Assembly: GCA_035534455.1 (NCBI GenBank)
Contig: DATLRV010000049.1
Span: forward strand, 62,001 to 126,000
Length of the DNA: 64,000 nt
Direction of reading: 5' to 3'
From: JAJYVT01 sp035534455
GTDB lineage: Bacteria > Actinomycetota > Acidimicrobiia > Acidimicrobiales > RAAP-2
Shown here: in pieces, positions 1 through 8,543 of the stretch
How positions within the stretch are numbered: position 1 is the stretch's first letter
Layout: every line of letters begins with the position of its first letter
The notes under the pieces: model-generated
The model's input: the letters and a program-made list of their open reading frames with translations, nothing else
What the model was told of the DNA's origin: nothing
Databases searched by the model: none
Made by a program: the position numbers and the translations under genes

Positions 1-1
1 G

Positions 2-277
2 GAGGCGAAGGGGGCCTACTACTTCGTCTCCATCCTGATCGCGCTCAACATCGCGCTGGGGCTCTTGAACATGCTCCCGATGCTCCCGCTCGACGGCGGG
101 CACGTGGCGGTCGCGCTCTACGAGCGGGTCCGCACCCGGCGCGGGCGCCCCTCGTACCACGCGGACATCACCAAGCTCATGCCGGTCGCCTACGCCTTCA
201 TGGCCGTGCTGCTCGTGATCTTCGGTTCGGCGATCTTCCTGGATATCGCCCACCCCCTGGCGAACCCCTTCGGCTGA
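2..277 (+). CDS. Site-2 protease (M50 family, Rip1/RseP-like), C-terminal end
   Basis: Only the last 91 codons are present; the reading frame is open at the left edge of the window. The translation carries the second catalytic signature of M50 intramembrane metalloproteases, NMLPMLPLDGGH, whose Asp binds the active-site zinc. It is preceded by a hydrophobic stretch (FVSILIALNIALGLL) and followed near the end by a last membrane segment (VAYAFMAVLLVIFGSAIFL). Family members cut anti-sigma factors and other membrane proteins inside the bilayer. The downstream ispG matches the rip1-ispG order I recall from mycobacteria, which supports the Rip1 assignment. The N-terminal HExxH motif and PDZ domain lie outside the window. 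Confidence 0.85.
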   Translation, partial: EAKGAYYFVSILIALNIALGLLNMLPMLPLDGGHVAVALYERVRTRRGRPSYHADITKLMPVAYAFMAVLLVIFGSAIFLDIAHPLANPFG

Positions 278-295
278 CCGGGCCCCGCGGCCCGG
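278..295 (+). terminator. GC-rich hairpin just after the protease gene
   Basis: A 7-bp inverted repeat (ccgggcc / ggcccgg, loop ccgc) starts at the first base after the protease stop codon. No T tract follows, so it would be a weak or Rho-aided terminator. A second 7-bp stem lies at 339-360. Confidence 0.35.
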
Positions 296-413
296 GGTCG
301 CTCCGTCCGGGCGTGCCGCCAGCGCCCACGCCGACCTGCCGGTGTCCGGCGGCACACCGGCTCACCGGCCCCGGTGCACGCCGCGGCGCGCCGTCGCGGC
401 AGAATGGAGGGCG

Positions 414-1682
414 ATGGAGCTCTCGTCCGACCTGCTGTCGCCGCGCCGGCCCACCCGCCAGATCCACGTCGGGGACGTCGCGATCGGCGGCGGCGCCCCC
501 GTCTCGGTGCAGTCGATGACCACGACGAAGACCGCCGACGTGGAGGGGACCCTTGCCCAGATCTACGCGCTCGCTGCGGCCGGGGCGGACATCGTCCGGT
601 GCACCTGCAACGAGGAGGCGGCGGCCGAGGGGCTCGCACGCATCGTCCCCAGGTCGCCCGTACCGATCGTCGCCGATATCCACTTCCACCACGAGATGGC
701 GCTCGCCGCCCTCGAGGCGGGGGTCGACGGCCTCCGGCTGAACCCCGGGAACCTGCGCAAGGAGTCCGAGATCAAGCTCGTGGCGTCCGAGGCGAAGGAC
801 CGCGGCGTACCGATCCGCATCGGGGTGAACGCCGGCTCGCTCCACCCGGACCTGTACAAGAAGTACGGCGGTGCCACCCCGGAGGCCCTCGTCGAGTCGG
901 CGAAGATGGAGCTCGCCTACTTCGACGAGGTGGGCTTCAGCGACGTCAAGATCTCGGTCAAGGCGTCGTCGGTCGCGCTGATGATCGGCGCGTACCGCCT
1001 CGCCTCCGAGTCGTTCGACTACCCGCTCCACCTCGGTGTGACCGAGGCCGGTCCGCCGCCCGCGGGGCTCGTCAAGGGGACGGCGGGGATCGGGACGCTC
1101 TTGGCGGAGGGGATCGGCGACACGATCCGCTACTCGCTCACCGCCGACCCCGTGGAAGAGGCGCGCGCGGGCCGCCAGCTCCTCGAGTCGCTGGGCCTCC
1201 GCGAGCGCAAGGGCCTCGACCTCATCGCCTGCCCCTCGTGCGGAAGGGCGCAGGTGGACGTCATCGCGGTCGCCAAGGAGGCGCAGGAGGCGCTCGAGAA
1301 CCTGAACCTGCCCATCCAGGTGGCGGTCATGGGGTGCGTAGTCAACGGTCCCGGCGAGGCGCGCAGCGCCGACCTCGGGATCGCGGCAGGCAAGCAGAAG
1401 GGCCACCTGTTCATCCAGGGAAAGATCGTGCGGGTGGTCCCGGAGGCCGAGATGGTCACCGCCCTCGTCGCCGAAGCCGAGCGGCTCGTGGCCGAGGGCA
1501 TCGAGGCCCGGCTCGCCGCGGCGGACGCGTCGGCCGAGGCCGAGGCCGAGGCCGACCGCCGCGCGCTCCTCGACGAGAAGGGCGCGGACCCCAACGCCTC
1601 CGAGCAGCGGGTCGACCGCATCCGCCGGCGCGTGAGCGGTACCGAAGGAAACGGGGCGGGCGGCCCGACACACAAGGAGTAG
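414..1682 (+). CDS. ispG: 4-hydroxy-3-methylbut-2-enyl diphosphate synthase (flavodoxin)
   Basis: This 422-residue protein is IspG (GcpE), the [4Fe-4S] enzyme that converts methylerythritol cyclodiphosphate to HMBPP in the MEP isoprenoid pathway in the cytoplasm. The cluster ligands are visible: Cys273 and Cys276 in ACPSCGR, Cys308 and Glu315 in MGCVVNGPGEA. The N-terminal TIM-barrel starts at about residue 25 with VQSMTTTKTADV. ATG 414 is preferred because GGAGG lies just upstream (406-410, a tight spacing) and an earlier in-frame ATG at 342 would add an unrelated Arg-rich extension. The last 35 residues form an acidic Ala/Glu tail beyond the usual domain. It follows the protease gene, as in other actinobacteria. 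Confidence 0.96.
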   Translation: MELSSDLLSPRRPTRQIHVGDVAIGGGAPVSVQSMTTTKTADVEGTLAQIYALAAAGADIVRCTCNEEAAAEGLARIVPRSPVPIVADIHFHHEMALAALEAGVDGLRLNPGNLRKESEIKLVASEAKDRGVPIRIGVNAGSLHPDLYKKYGGATPEALVESAKMELAYFDEVGFSDVKISVKASSVALMIGAYRLASESFDYPLHLGVTEAGPPPAGLVKGTAGIGTLLAEGIGDTIRYSLTADPVEEARAGRQLLESLGLRERKGLDLIACPSCGRAQVDVIAVAKEAQEALENLNLPIQVAVMGCVVNGPGEARSADLGIAAGKQKGHLFIQGKIVRVVPEAEMVTALVAEAERLVAEGIEARLAAADASAEAEAEADRRALLDEKGADPNASEQRVDRIRRRVSGTEGNGAGGPTHKE

Positions 1683-1736
1683 AGCTCCCGCCGGCGAACC
1701 GCCCGCGTACGGCGTGGGGCGCCGCCGCGGTCCGTC

Positions 1737-1742
1737 TACGCT
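1737..1742 (+). promoter_or_regulatory. Likely -10 element (TACGCT) of proS
   Basis: TACGCT ends 8 bases before the proS ATG, with no Shine-Dalgarno in between. This fits a leaderless transcript, like several other genes of the window. No convincing -35 is seen. Confidence 0.4.
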
Positions 1743-1750
1743 CGCCCCCC

Positions 1751-3211
1751 ATGACCGACGCCGACGCGAGCACCGACGTCCCCGACGCGCAACGACCGAA
1801 GGTGAAAGGTGCGCTCACGACGCGCGCCGAGGACTTCCCGCGCTGGTACCAGGAAGTCGTGGCCCGCGCGGAGCTCGCCGACAACGGTCCGGTCCGCGGC
1901 ACGATGGTCATCCGGCCATGGGGCTACGAGATCTGGGAGCGTCTCCAGGCCGCGATCGACGAGCGCATCAAGGCGGCGGGAGCGCACAACGCCTACTTCC
2001 CCCTGTTCATCCCCGAGGCCTTCATGCGTCTCGAGGCGGAGCACGTGGAGGGATTCGATCCCGAGCTGTGGGTGGTCACCCACGGCGGCGGGCGCCAGCT
2101 CGAAGAGCCCGTCGTCGTGCGACCGACGAGCGAGACGATGGTCAACCATTACTTCGCCAAGTGGATCCAGAGCCATCGCGATCTCCCGTTGCTCGTCAAC
2201 CAGTGGTGCAACGTCGTGCGCTGGGAGCTCCGGCCCCGCCTGTTCCTCCGCACGACCGAGTTCCTCTGGCAGGAGGGGCACACCGCGCACGCCGACGAGG
2301 CGGACGCGCGCGCCTACGCGTTGCGGATCCTGACCGACGTGTACCGGGACGCGATGGAAGAGGTCGTCGCCGTCCCGGTGCTCGTGGGCCACAAGACCGC
2401 GCGCGAACGGTTCGCCGGCGCGGTGCGCACGTGGACCTGCGAGGCGATGATGGGCGACGCCAAGGCTCTACAGATGGGCACCAGCCACGAGCTCGGCCAG
2501 AACTTCGCCAGGGCCTTCGGCACCCAGTACGCGGACGCGACCGGGACGCTGCGTTACGTCTGGCAGACGTCGTGGGGCGCGTCGACGCGCCTCATCGGCG
2601 CGCTGATCATGGCCCACGGCGACGACTTCGGGCTTCGCCTTCCCCCTGCGCTCGCCCCTGTCGAGGTGGTCGTCATGTGCGTGCGCGAGGACGACGCCGT
2701 CCACCGGGCCGCGTCCGCGCTGGCAGACGAGCTCCGTCGGGCGGGGCGCCGCGTCCACCTCGACGACCGGACGGACACCGGATTCGGTCGCCGCACGGTG
2801 GACTGGGAGCTGAAGGGGGTGCCGGTGCGGGTGGAGGTCGGTCCTCGCGATCTCGCCACGGGCAACGTCACCGTCGTCACCCGGCACCTGCGGACCAAGG
2901 TCCCCGTCGCGCTGGGCGGCGTCGCCGACGCCGTGGCGCGGGTCTGCGCACGCGCGGGCACGGACCTCCGGGACGAGGCGCTCGCCTTCCGCGAGGCGCG
3001 CACCGCCCCCGCCGCGACCCTCGACGAGGCGGTGGCCGTAGGGACGTCGGGCTTCGCGCGGGTCCCGTGGCGAGCGGTCGGCGAGGCCGGGGAGATGCAA
3101 CTCGCAGCCGAGTCGCTCACCGTGCGGTGCCTCCAGCATGACGACGGCACGCTTGCGGCCGCAGGCGAGGCTGACGACGACCTGGTCGCGGTGGTCGGCC
3201 GCACGTACTGA
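1751..3211 (+). CDS. proS: Prolyl-tRNA synthetase, archaeal/eukaryotic type (ProS type 3)
   Basis: A 486-residue class II aminoacyl-tRNA synthetase that charges tRNA-Pro with proline. Motif 2 starts at Arg157 (RWELRPRLFLRTTEFLWQEG) and motif 3 is within TRLIGALIMAHGDDFGLRLP; an HGTP anticodon-binding domain follows from about residue 305. The protein has no editing (INS) insertion and ends in a C-terminal Tyr, both typical of the archaeal/eukaryotic-type enzyme rather than the longer bacterial type. The zinc-binding Cys set found in some type-3 enzymes is not apparent. ATG 1751 fits the start of homology (KGALTTRAEDFPRWYQEVV) and the upstream -10 element. The stop codon lies within a 13-bp tandem repeat. 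Confidence 0.96.
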   Translation: MTDADASTDVPDAQRPKVKGALTTRAEDFPRWYQEVVARAELADNGPVRGTMVIRPWGYEIWERLQAAIDERIKAAGAHNAYFPLFIPEAFMRLEAEHVEGFDPELWVVTHGGGRQLEEPVVVRPTSETMVNHYFAKWIQSHRDLPLLVNQWCNVVRWELRPRLFLRTTEFLWQEGHTAHADEADARAYALRILTDVYRDAMEEVVAVPVLVGHKTARERFAGAVRTWTCEAMMGDAKALQMGTSHELGQNFARAFGTQYADATGTLRYVWQTSWGASTRLIGALIMAHGDDFGLRLPPALAPVEVVVMCVREDDAVHRAASALADELRRAGRRVHLDDRTDTGFGRRTVDWELKGVPVRVEVGPRDLATGNVTVVTRHLRTKVPVALGGVADAVARVCARAGTDLRDEALAFREARTAPAATLDEAVAVGTSGFARVPWRAVGEAGEMQLAAESLTVRCLQHDDGTLAAAGEADDDLVAVVGRTY

Positions 3212-3256
3212 GCGCACGTACTGAGCGCACGTAGTGGGCGCACGTAGTGGGCGCAC
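3199..3256 (+). repeat. 13-bp tandem repeat across the proS stop codon
   Basis: Four copies plus a partial fifth of a 13-bp unit: ccgcacgtactga, gcgcacgtactga, gcgcacgtagtgg, gcgcacgtagtgg, gcgcac. The first copy contains the last codons and TGA stop of proS. The second copy repeats the stop, giving tandem in-phase-like TGA triplets 13 bases apart. Confidence 0.85.
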
Positions 3257-3360
3257 CGGGCACGCCGTGGCCGCCCCGCCCGCATCCCCCGGGCCGGCCT
3301 GTCCGGCCCGCTCGCCCGCTCATGGGACCCCTCGACGGGCGGTCGTCGGGCCGCGGTTGG

Positions 3361-3428
3361 TATACTCGTTGCGCTGTCCGGTCTCATTGCAGGACCTGTT
3401 GAAAGCGTGGGCCGCTGCCCACGCTTTC
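3361..3428 (+). promoter_or_regulatory. Promoter and leader hairpin of the rimP-nusA-infB operon
   Basis: TATACT at 3361-3366, preceded by TGG, is an extended -10 box. It is followed at 3401-3428 by a perfect 12-bp inverted repeat (gaaagcgtgggc / gcccacgctttc, loop cgct). The predicted leader runs about 155 bases to the rimP start. NusA attenuates its own operon in E. coli, so this hairpin is a candidate attenuator. The region 3212-3529 otherwise holds only the tandem repeat and no gene. Confidence 0.5.
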
Positions 3429-3529
3429 GTGTTGATGGGGAACCGGTCGCCCGGGCCTCGCGCCGCAGGTCCGGACGAGGGAGGAGCCCGCGCAGGACGA
3501 GGGACGAGCGACGAAAGGAGGTGCCGGCG

Positions 3530-4054
3530 GTGACTGAAGGAGTCGCGGACATGCTGTACGAAGAGCTGTTGCCGGTCGTCGACGCGCTCGGCCTCGAGCT
3601 CGTCGACGTCGAGCTCTCCGGCGCTGTCGTCCGGGTGACCGTCGACCGCGAGGGCGGCGTCGACCTCGAAGGGCTGGCCGACGCGAACCGCGCGGTCTCG
3701 GGAACCCTCGACCGCATCGACCCCATGCCCGGCCGCTACACCCTCGAGGTGTCGAGCCCGGGCCTCGAGCGGCGACTGCGCCGGCCGCCGCACTTCGCGC
3801 GCGCGCTCGGCGAGACGGTCTCGGTCCGCCTGGTGGCCGGCGCCGGCGACGTCCGCCGGCTCCACGGCCGCCTCGCCGCCGCCGACGAACACGGCGTGCG
3901 TGTCGACGGGCCCGACGTGCCCGGAGGATCGGCACACGTCCCCTACGACAGGATCGAGCGGGCGCGCACGGTGTTCGAGTGGGGCGCGAAGCCCGCGCCG
4001 TCCCCGAGCCGTGCCAAGGCGCCAAAGGGCAGAGAGAGGGCCACGACGTCATGA
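3530..4054 (+). CDS. rimP: Ribosome maturation factor RimP
   Basis: A 174-residue RimP, which assists assembly of the 30S subunit. The conserved core is visible: LGLELVDVELSGAVVRVTVD in the N-terminal alpha/beta domain, the signature YTLEVSSPGLERRL, and an Sm-like C-terminal domain (RLHGRLAAADEHGVRV). GTG 3530 is chosen because AAAGGAG ends 9 bases upstream (3514-3520); GTG 3521 abuts the same site and is too close. It is the first gene of a translation/transcription operon, and its TGA overlaps the nusA ATG by four bases (ATGA), which implies coupling. The C-terminus has a basic, Pro/Ala-rich tail. Confidence 0.93.
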   Translation: MTEGVADMLYEELLPVVDALGLELVDVELSGAVVRVTVDREGGVDLEGLADANRAVSGTLDRIDPMPGRYTLEVSSPGLERRLRRPPHFARALGETVSVRLVAGAGDVRRLHGRLAAADEHGVRVDGPDVPGGSAHVPYDRIERARTVFEWGAKPAPSPSRAKAPKGRERATTS

Positions 4055-5355
4055 GCAAGACCAACTTCGAATTCCTGGACGCGCTCGGCCAGATCGCGCG
4101 GGACAAAGGGATCTCCGTCGACACCCTGCTCGACGCGCTGGCCAACGCGCTCGTGGCCGCCTACAAGCGGCGTCCCGGCGCGGCGGAGGAGGCTGTCGTC
4201 ACCATCGACCCCGAGTCGGGCGAGATCCGCGTGTACGGGCAGGAGCTCGACGAGGAGGGCAACGTCGTCAACGAGTGGGACGACACCCCCGACGACTTCG
4301 GCCGTATCGCCGCGCAGACCGCCAAGCAGGTCATCCTCCAGCGGATCCGCGAGGTCGAGCGCGACATGAAGTACGAGGAGTACGCGGGCCGCGAGGGCGA
4401 CATCGTGACCGGCATCGTCCAGCAGACGGACAACCGTTACACCCTTCTCGACCTGGGCAAGGTGGAGGCCCTGCTGCCCCAGGCCGAGCAGGTGTCCTTC
4501 GAGCGCTACGAGCACGGCACCCGGCTCAAGGCCTACATCGTCGAGGTGCGCAAGACCACCAAGGGCCCCCAGATCGTCGTCAGCCGCACGCACCCGGGTC
4601 TCATCAAGCGGCTGTTCGAGCTCGAGGTGCCCGAGATCTCCTCGGGTGTCGTCGAGATCAAGGCGGCCGCGCGCGAGCCGGGGCACCGCACGAAGATCGC
4701 CGTGTGGTCGAACGACCCCGTCGTGGACCCGGTCGGCGCATGCGTCGGGGCACGGGGATCGCGCGTGCGCATGGTGACCAACGAGCTGCGGGGTGAGCGC
4801 GTCGACGTGGTGCCTTTCTCAGATGACCCGATCGAGTTCATCCAGAACGCCCTGGCGCCCGCCCGCGTCCGTGAGGTCCGGCTCGACGAGGAGACCGGCA
4901 CCGCTACGGTGATCGTGAGCGACTACCAGCTGTCCCTGGCGATCGGCAAGGAGGGGCAGAACGCCCGCCTGGCCGCGCGGCTCACGGGGTGGCGGATCGA
5001 CATCAAGAGCGAGAGCCAGCTCGAAGAGGAAGAGTCCGGTTACGCCGGGCAGGAGTGGGCCGAGGGCGAGTGGATCGAGAACGAAGCGGGCGAGATGGTC
5101 TGGAAGCCCGCCGAGGGCGGAGAGGCGATCTCGGTCGCCGAGTGGAGCCACGCGGCCGAGGGGGAGTCGACGGACGCGGACCAGCGCGCAGGCCAGCCTG
5201 CAGGAGAGGTGCCGGACCAGAAGGCCGCCGCGCCCGAGGCGCCCGCCGGAGCTCCGCAGCCCGAGGGCACCTCGGCCGAGGACGCGCCCGGCGCGACGGT
5301 GGCCACTGGCGGGGATGCGGCGGCATCCACGGCGCACGGGGAGGCGGGCGCATAG
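4051..5355 (+). CDS. nusA: Transcription termination/antitermination factor NusA
   Basis: This 434-residue NusA binds RNA polymerase and modulates pausing, termination and antitermination. Domains in order: N-terminal RNAP-binding domain (about 1-110), S1 domain (about 114-185, GREGDIVTGIVQQTDNR), KH1 (about 205-280, with VGARGSRV) and KH2 (about 285-345, with LAIGKEGQNARLAARLTGW). A 70-residue acidic Ala/Glu/Pro tail follows; E. coli-type acidic repeats are not recognisable in it. It overlaps rimP upstream. Its TAG at 5353-5355 overlaps the first codon of ylxR, which sits in the -1 frame and lacks a standard start codon. Confidence 0.96.
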   Translation: MSKTNFEFLDALGQIARDKGISVDTLLDALANALVAAYKRRPGAAEEAVVTIDPESGEIRVYGQELDEEGNVVNEWDDTPDDFGRIAAQTAKQVILQRIREVERDMKYEEYAGREGDIVTGIVQQTDNRYTLLDLGKVEALLPQAEQVSFERYEHGTRLKAYIVEVRKTTKGPQIVVSRTHPGLIKRLFELEVPEISSGVVEIKAAAREPGHRTKIAVWSNDPVVDPVGACVGARGSRVRMVTNELRGERVDVVPFSDDPIEFIQNALAPARVREVRLDEETGTATVIVSDYQLSLAIGKEGQNARLAARLTGWRIDIKSESQLEEEESGYAGQEWAEGEWIENEAGEMVWKPAEGGEAISVAEWSHAAEGESTDADQRAGQPAGEVPDQKAAAPEAPAGAPQPEGTSAEDAPGATVATGGDAAASTAHGEAGA

Positions 5356-5651
5356 CGCCCGAGCGGACGTGCGTCGGGTGCCGCCGGCGCGCGCCGCAGG
5401 CCGAGCTGGTCCGTGTGGTTCGCACGGCCGGCGGGTGGCTGGCCGCAGGACGCACCCTGGAGGGCCGCGGCGCCTGGCTGTGCCGGGGGTCGCCGGCGTG
5501 CCTCGATCTGGCGGTTCGCCGGGGAGGACTGGAGCGGGCGTTGCGGGCCCGGCTGGCACCCGGGGCGGCCGACGGGATCGGCCGGCAGATTGGCGGCGCT
5601 GGCGATGTGCGAGGATTGACGAACACTCCGGCATCCCGACGGGACGCCTGA
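5352..5651 (+). CDS. ylxR: YlxR family RNA-binding protein (DUF448), apparent ATA start
   Basis: About 99 residues with the YlxR hallmark ERTCVGCRRR near the N-terminus, then LVRVVRTAGGWLAAGRTLEGRGAWLC and a C-terminal helix, as in the nucleoid/RNA-binding YlxR proteins encoded between nusA and infB. The start is odd. The frame has no ATG, GTG, TTG or CTG between distant upstream sequence and the conserved motif; the first GTG (5415) lies after it. ATA at 5352 lies about 7 bases after a good GGGGAGG and overlaps the nusA stop (ATAG), so it is the best candidate. A -1 frameshift out of nusA or a sequence error are alternatives. Confidence 0.75.
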   Translation: MAPERTCVGCRRRAPQAELVRVVRTAGGWLAAGRTLEGRGAWLCRGSPACLDLAVRRGGLERALRARLAPGAADGIGRQIGGAGDVRGLTNTPASRRDA

Positions 5652-5675
5652 GACTGCGAAGGACACCGAGGAACA

Positions 5676-8537
5676 TTGCCGAAGAAGATCCGCGTCTACG
5701 AGCTGGCCCGTGAGCTGGGCCTGACCAACAAAGAAGCCCTCGACCTCTCACTAGCGCTGGGGATCGGGGTGAAGAGCCATTCGTCCTCCATCGAGGAGGC
5801 GCAGGCGGACCGCGTCCGCCGGAAGGCCGACGCCGACGGTTTGCGCCGCCTGGTCCAGCCCGAGGAGCCCGCCCCCCCCGAGGAGAAGGCGCCGCCCCGG
5901 CGTCCGGCCGCTGCCGGCCCTCCCGGCGGTGGTTCCGCCGCCCCCCCCGGAGTGCCCGCGCACGACGGCGAAGGGGAGCGCTCACGACTCGTCAGCAGCC
6001 GTGGCCTGGGCACGCCGGCCCGTCCGGCCGCCGCTCGCCCCGACATGCCCCGTCCCGGAGAGCCCGCCGGGGCGCCGTCCGCGCCCCCCCGCCCCGCTGC
6101 AGCCGCGCCCGCCGCGCCCGCCGCAGCCGCCGTGCCGGCGCCCGCCGCATCCGCCGTGCCGGCCGCCACTGGGCCGACCACCGGCACGCGCCCTGCCGCG
6201 CGGCCCGCGCCGGCACCGGAGGCGCCACCCGTCCCGCGGCAGCCCGCACCGTCACCGTCGATCGGACAGCGTCCGCCTCAACCTCCTGGCGCGCCGCCCC
6301 GACCCGGTCCATCTGCACCGGGTCAGCGCCCCGCGCAGGGACCGGGTCAGCGCCCGCAGCGCCCGCCGCTGAGCCCCTCCGGCAAGCCCGTCCCACCGCC
6401 GCCGGCCAGGCCGCCGGTCGGGCCGAGCGGCCGTCCCATCCCGCCGCCGCCAGGTATGGGCGGCAGGCGCCCGTCACCCCCGGCCGGTGGCAGGCCCGGC
6501 TACCCGCAGCGCACCGGCGGGCGGCCGCCCAGCACGGGCGGCGCGGGTCGCCCGAGCGGCGGCGGCGGCTTCCCGCCGCGGGGTGGTGGCGGCTTCGGCC
6601 GCCCGAGCACCGGCGGCCCACCCGGAGGCCGCGGTGGCCTGGCGGGCCGTCGCCCGCCCCAGCGCCGTGCGCGCCGGCGCAGGCGGAACCTTGAAGAGCT
6701 CGAGCCGACGCAGCTCACCACGTACACCCCGTCGACCGCACCGGTGCCCGAGGGGGAGATCATCGTGGAGCGGGGCTCGACCGCTCGCGATCTCGGACCC
6801 AAGCTGAACCGGTCCGCCGGTGACGTCGTCCGCTTCCTCCTCTTGCAGGGGGAGATGGTGACCGCGACGCAGTCGCTCACCGACGACATGATCGAGCTGT
6901 TCGCCGCCGAGCTCGGCGCCAACGTCCGTCTCGTCGACCCCGGCGAAGAGCGCGAAGCCGAGCTCCTCGCCAAGTACTTCGAGGACGAGGACGAAGAGGA
7001 GGAGCGCGAGGAGGACCTCCGGCCGCGCCCGCCCGTCGTCACGGTGATGGGCCACGTGGACCACGGCAAGACCCTCTTGCTCGACCGGATCCGTCAGAGC
7101 AACGTCGTCGCCGGCGAGGCGGGCGGCATCACCCAGCACATCGGCGCGTACCAGACCACATGGATCGGCCACTCGATCACCTTCATCGACACCCCGGGCC
7201 ACGAGGCGTTCACCGCGATGCGCGCCCGGGGCGCGGAGGTGACCGACATCGTCGTCCTGGTCGTGGCGGCCGACGACGGGGTCATGCCCCAGACCGTGGA
7301 GGCCATCGACCACGCGAGGGCAGCGGACGTCCCGATCGTCGTCGCGATCAACAAGATGGACCGTCCCGACGCCAACCCCGACCGCGTGCTTCAACAGCTT
7401 TCCGAGCGCGGCCTCGTGCCCGAGGCGTGGGGAGGCGACACCATCGTGGTGCAGGTCTCCGCGCTTGAGGGCAGCGGGATCGACGAGCTCCTCGAGCAGA
7501 TCACGCTCGTCGCGGAGGTGGAGGAGCTCCGGGCGAGCCCTGAGGGGCGGGCACGCGGCACCGTGCTCGAGGCGCTCCGCGAAGCCGGCCGCGGGCCGGT
7601 CGCGACCGTCATCGTCGAGTCCGGGACTCTCAGGATCGGCGACCCGATCGTGGCGGGCGCGGCCTGGGGCAAGGTGAAGGCGCTCGTCGACGACCAGGGC
7701 GACCACGTGAAAGAAGCCCTCCCGTCGATGCCCGTTCAGGTGCTCGGCTTCTCGGAGCCTCCGCAGGCCGGGGACGAGCTTCGCGTCGCCAAGGACCTCG
7801 GCACGGCGCGTACCCTCGGCGAGGCCCGCGCGCAGCGATTCCGCCTCTCGGGGCACCTCCCCGCGCCGTCGGCGGCATCGGGCGCCCGGTTGGAGGATCT
7901 CTTCGAGCAGATCCAGCGCGGCGAGACCGCCACCCTGAACCTGGTCTTGAAGGCCGACGTCCAAGGCTCGCTCGAAGCGGTGACCGAGAGTCTCCGGAAG
8001 CTCGAGCGCGAGGACGTCAAGCTCTCCTTCGTCCTTCGGGGCGTGGGGGGCATCACGGAGAACGACGTGCAGCTCGCGCGCGCGTCGAACGCCACCATCA
8101 TCGGGTTCAACGTCCGCCCGGACCGGCGTGCCCGCGAGCTCGCCGCGCTGAACGACGTCGAGATCCGCACGTACGAGATCATCTACAAGCTCCTCGAGGA
8201 CATCGAGGCCGCGATGATCGGCATGCTGACCCCCGAGACCGAGGAGGTCATCACGGGTGAGGCGGAGGTCCGGCAGGTGTTCCGGATCCCGAGGGTCGGC
8301 GCCGTGGCCGGCTGCTACGTCCGCGAAGGCACCATCACGCGTGGCTCGAAGGTGCGGTTCCTGCGCGAGGGGGTCGTGATCTGGCGTGGGGCCGTCAGCT
8401 CGCTGCGTCGCTTCAAGGAGGACGTCCGCGAGGTCCAGTCCGGCTACGAGTGCGGGATCGGGCTCACGGACTACCAGGACCTCAGGAACGGCGACGTGAT
8501 CGAGACCTTCGAGGAGCGCGAGATCGCGCGGACCTGA
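5676..8537 (+). CDS. infB: Translation initiation factor IF-2
   Basis: A 953-residue IF-2, the GTPase that places initiator tRNA on the 30S subunit. An IF2N domain at the N-terminus (KIRVYELARELGLTNKEALD) is followed by a roughly 260-residue Pro/Ala/Gly/Arg linker and a second IF2N domain (about 360-415). The G domain shows G1 GHVDHGKT at 459-466, G3 DTPGH at 505-509 and G4 NKMD at 559-562. Domains II, III and IV follow. The start is TTG 5676, with GAGGA just upstream. It lies 24 bases after ylxR and 6 bases before rbfA. The long low-complexity linker is normal for actinobacterial IF-2. Confidence 0.97.
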   Translation: MPKKIRVYELARELGLTNKEALDLSLALGIGVKSHSSSIEEAQADRVRRKADADGLRRLVQPEEPAPPEEKAPPRRPAAAGPPGGGSAAPPGVPAHDGEGERSRLVSSRGLGTPARPAAARPDMPRPGEPAGAPSAPPRPAAAAPAAPAAAAVPAPAASAVPAATGPTTGTRPAARPAPAPEAPPVPRQPAPSPSIGQRPPQPPGAPPRPGPSAPGQRPAQGPGQRPQRPPLSPSGKPVPPPPARPPVGPSGRPIPPPPGMGGRRPSPPAGGRPGYPQRTGGRPPSTGGAGRPSGGGGFPPRGGGGFGRPSTGGPPGGRGGLAGRRPPQRRARRRRRNLEELEPTQLTTYTPSTAPVPEGEIIVERGSTARDLGPKLNRSAGDVVRFLLLQGEMVTATQSLTDDMIELFAAELGANVRLVDPGEEREAELLAKYFEDEDEEEEREEDLRPRPPVVTVMGHVDHGKTLLLDRIRQSNVVAGEAGGITQHIGAYQTTWIGHSITFIDTPGHEAFTAMRARGAEVTDIVVLVVAADDGVMPQTVEAIDHARAADVPIVVAINKMDRPDANPDRVLQQLSERGLVPEAWGGDTIVVQVSALEGSGIDELLEQITLVAEVEELRASPEGRARGTVLEALREAGRGPVATVIVESGTLRIGDPIVAGAAWGKVKALVDDQGDHVKEALPSMPVQVLGFSEPPQAGDELRVAKDLGTARTLGEARAQRFRLSGHLPAPSAASGARLEDLFEQIQRGETATLNLVLKADVQGSLEAVTESLRKLEREDVKLSFVLRGVGGITENDVQLARASNATIIGFNVRPDRRARELAALNDVEIRTYEIIYKLLEDIEAAMIGMLTPETEEVITGEAEVRQVFRIPRVGAVAGCYVREGTITRGSKVRFLREGVVIWRGAVSSLRRFKEDVREVQSGYECGIGLTDYQDLRNGDVIETFEEREIART

Positions 8538-8543
8538 GGCCTG

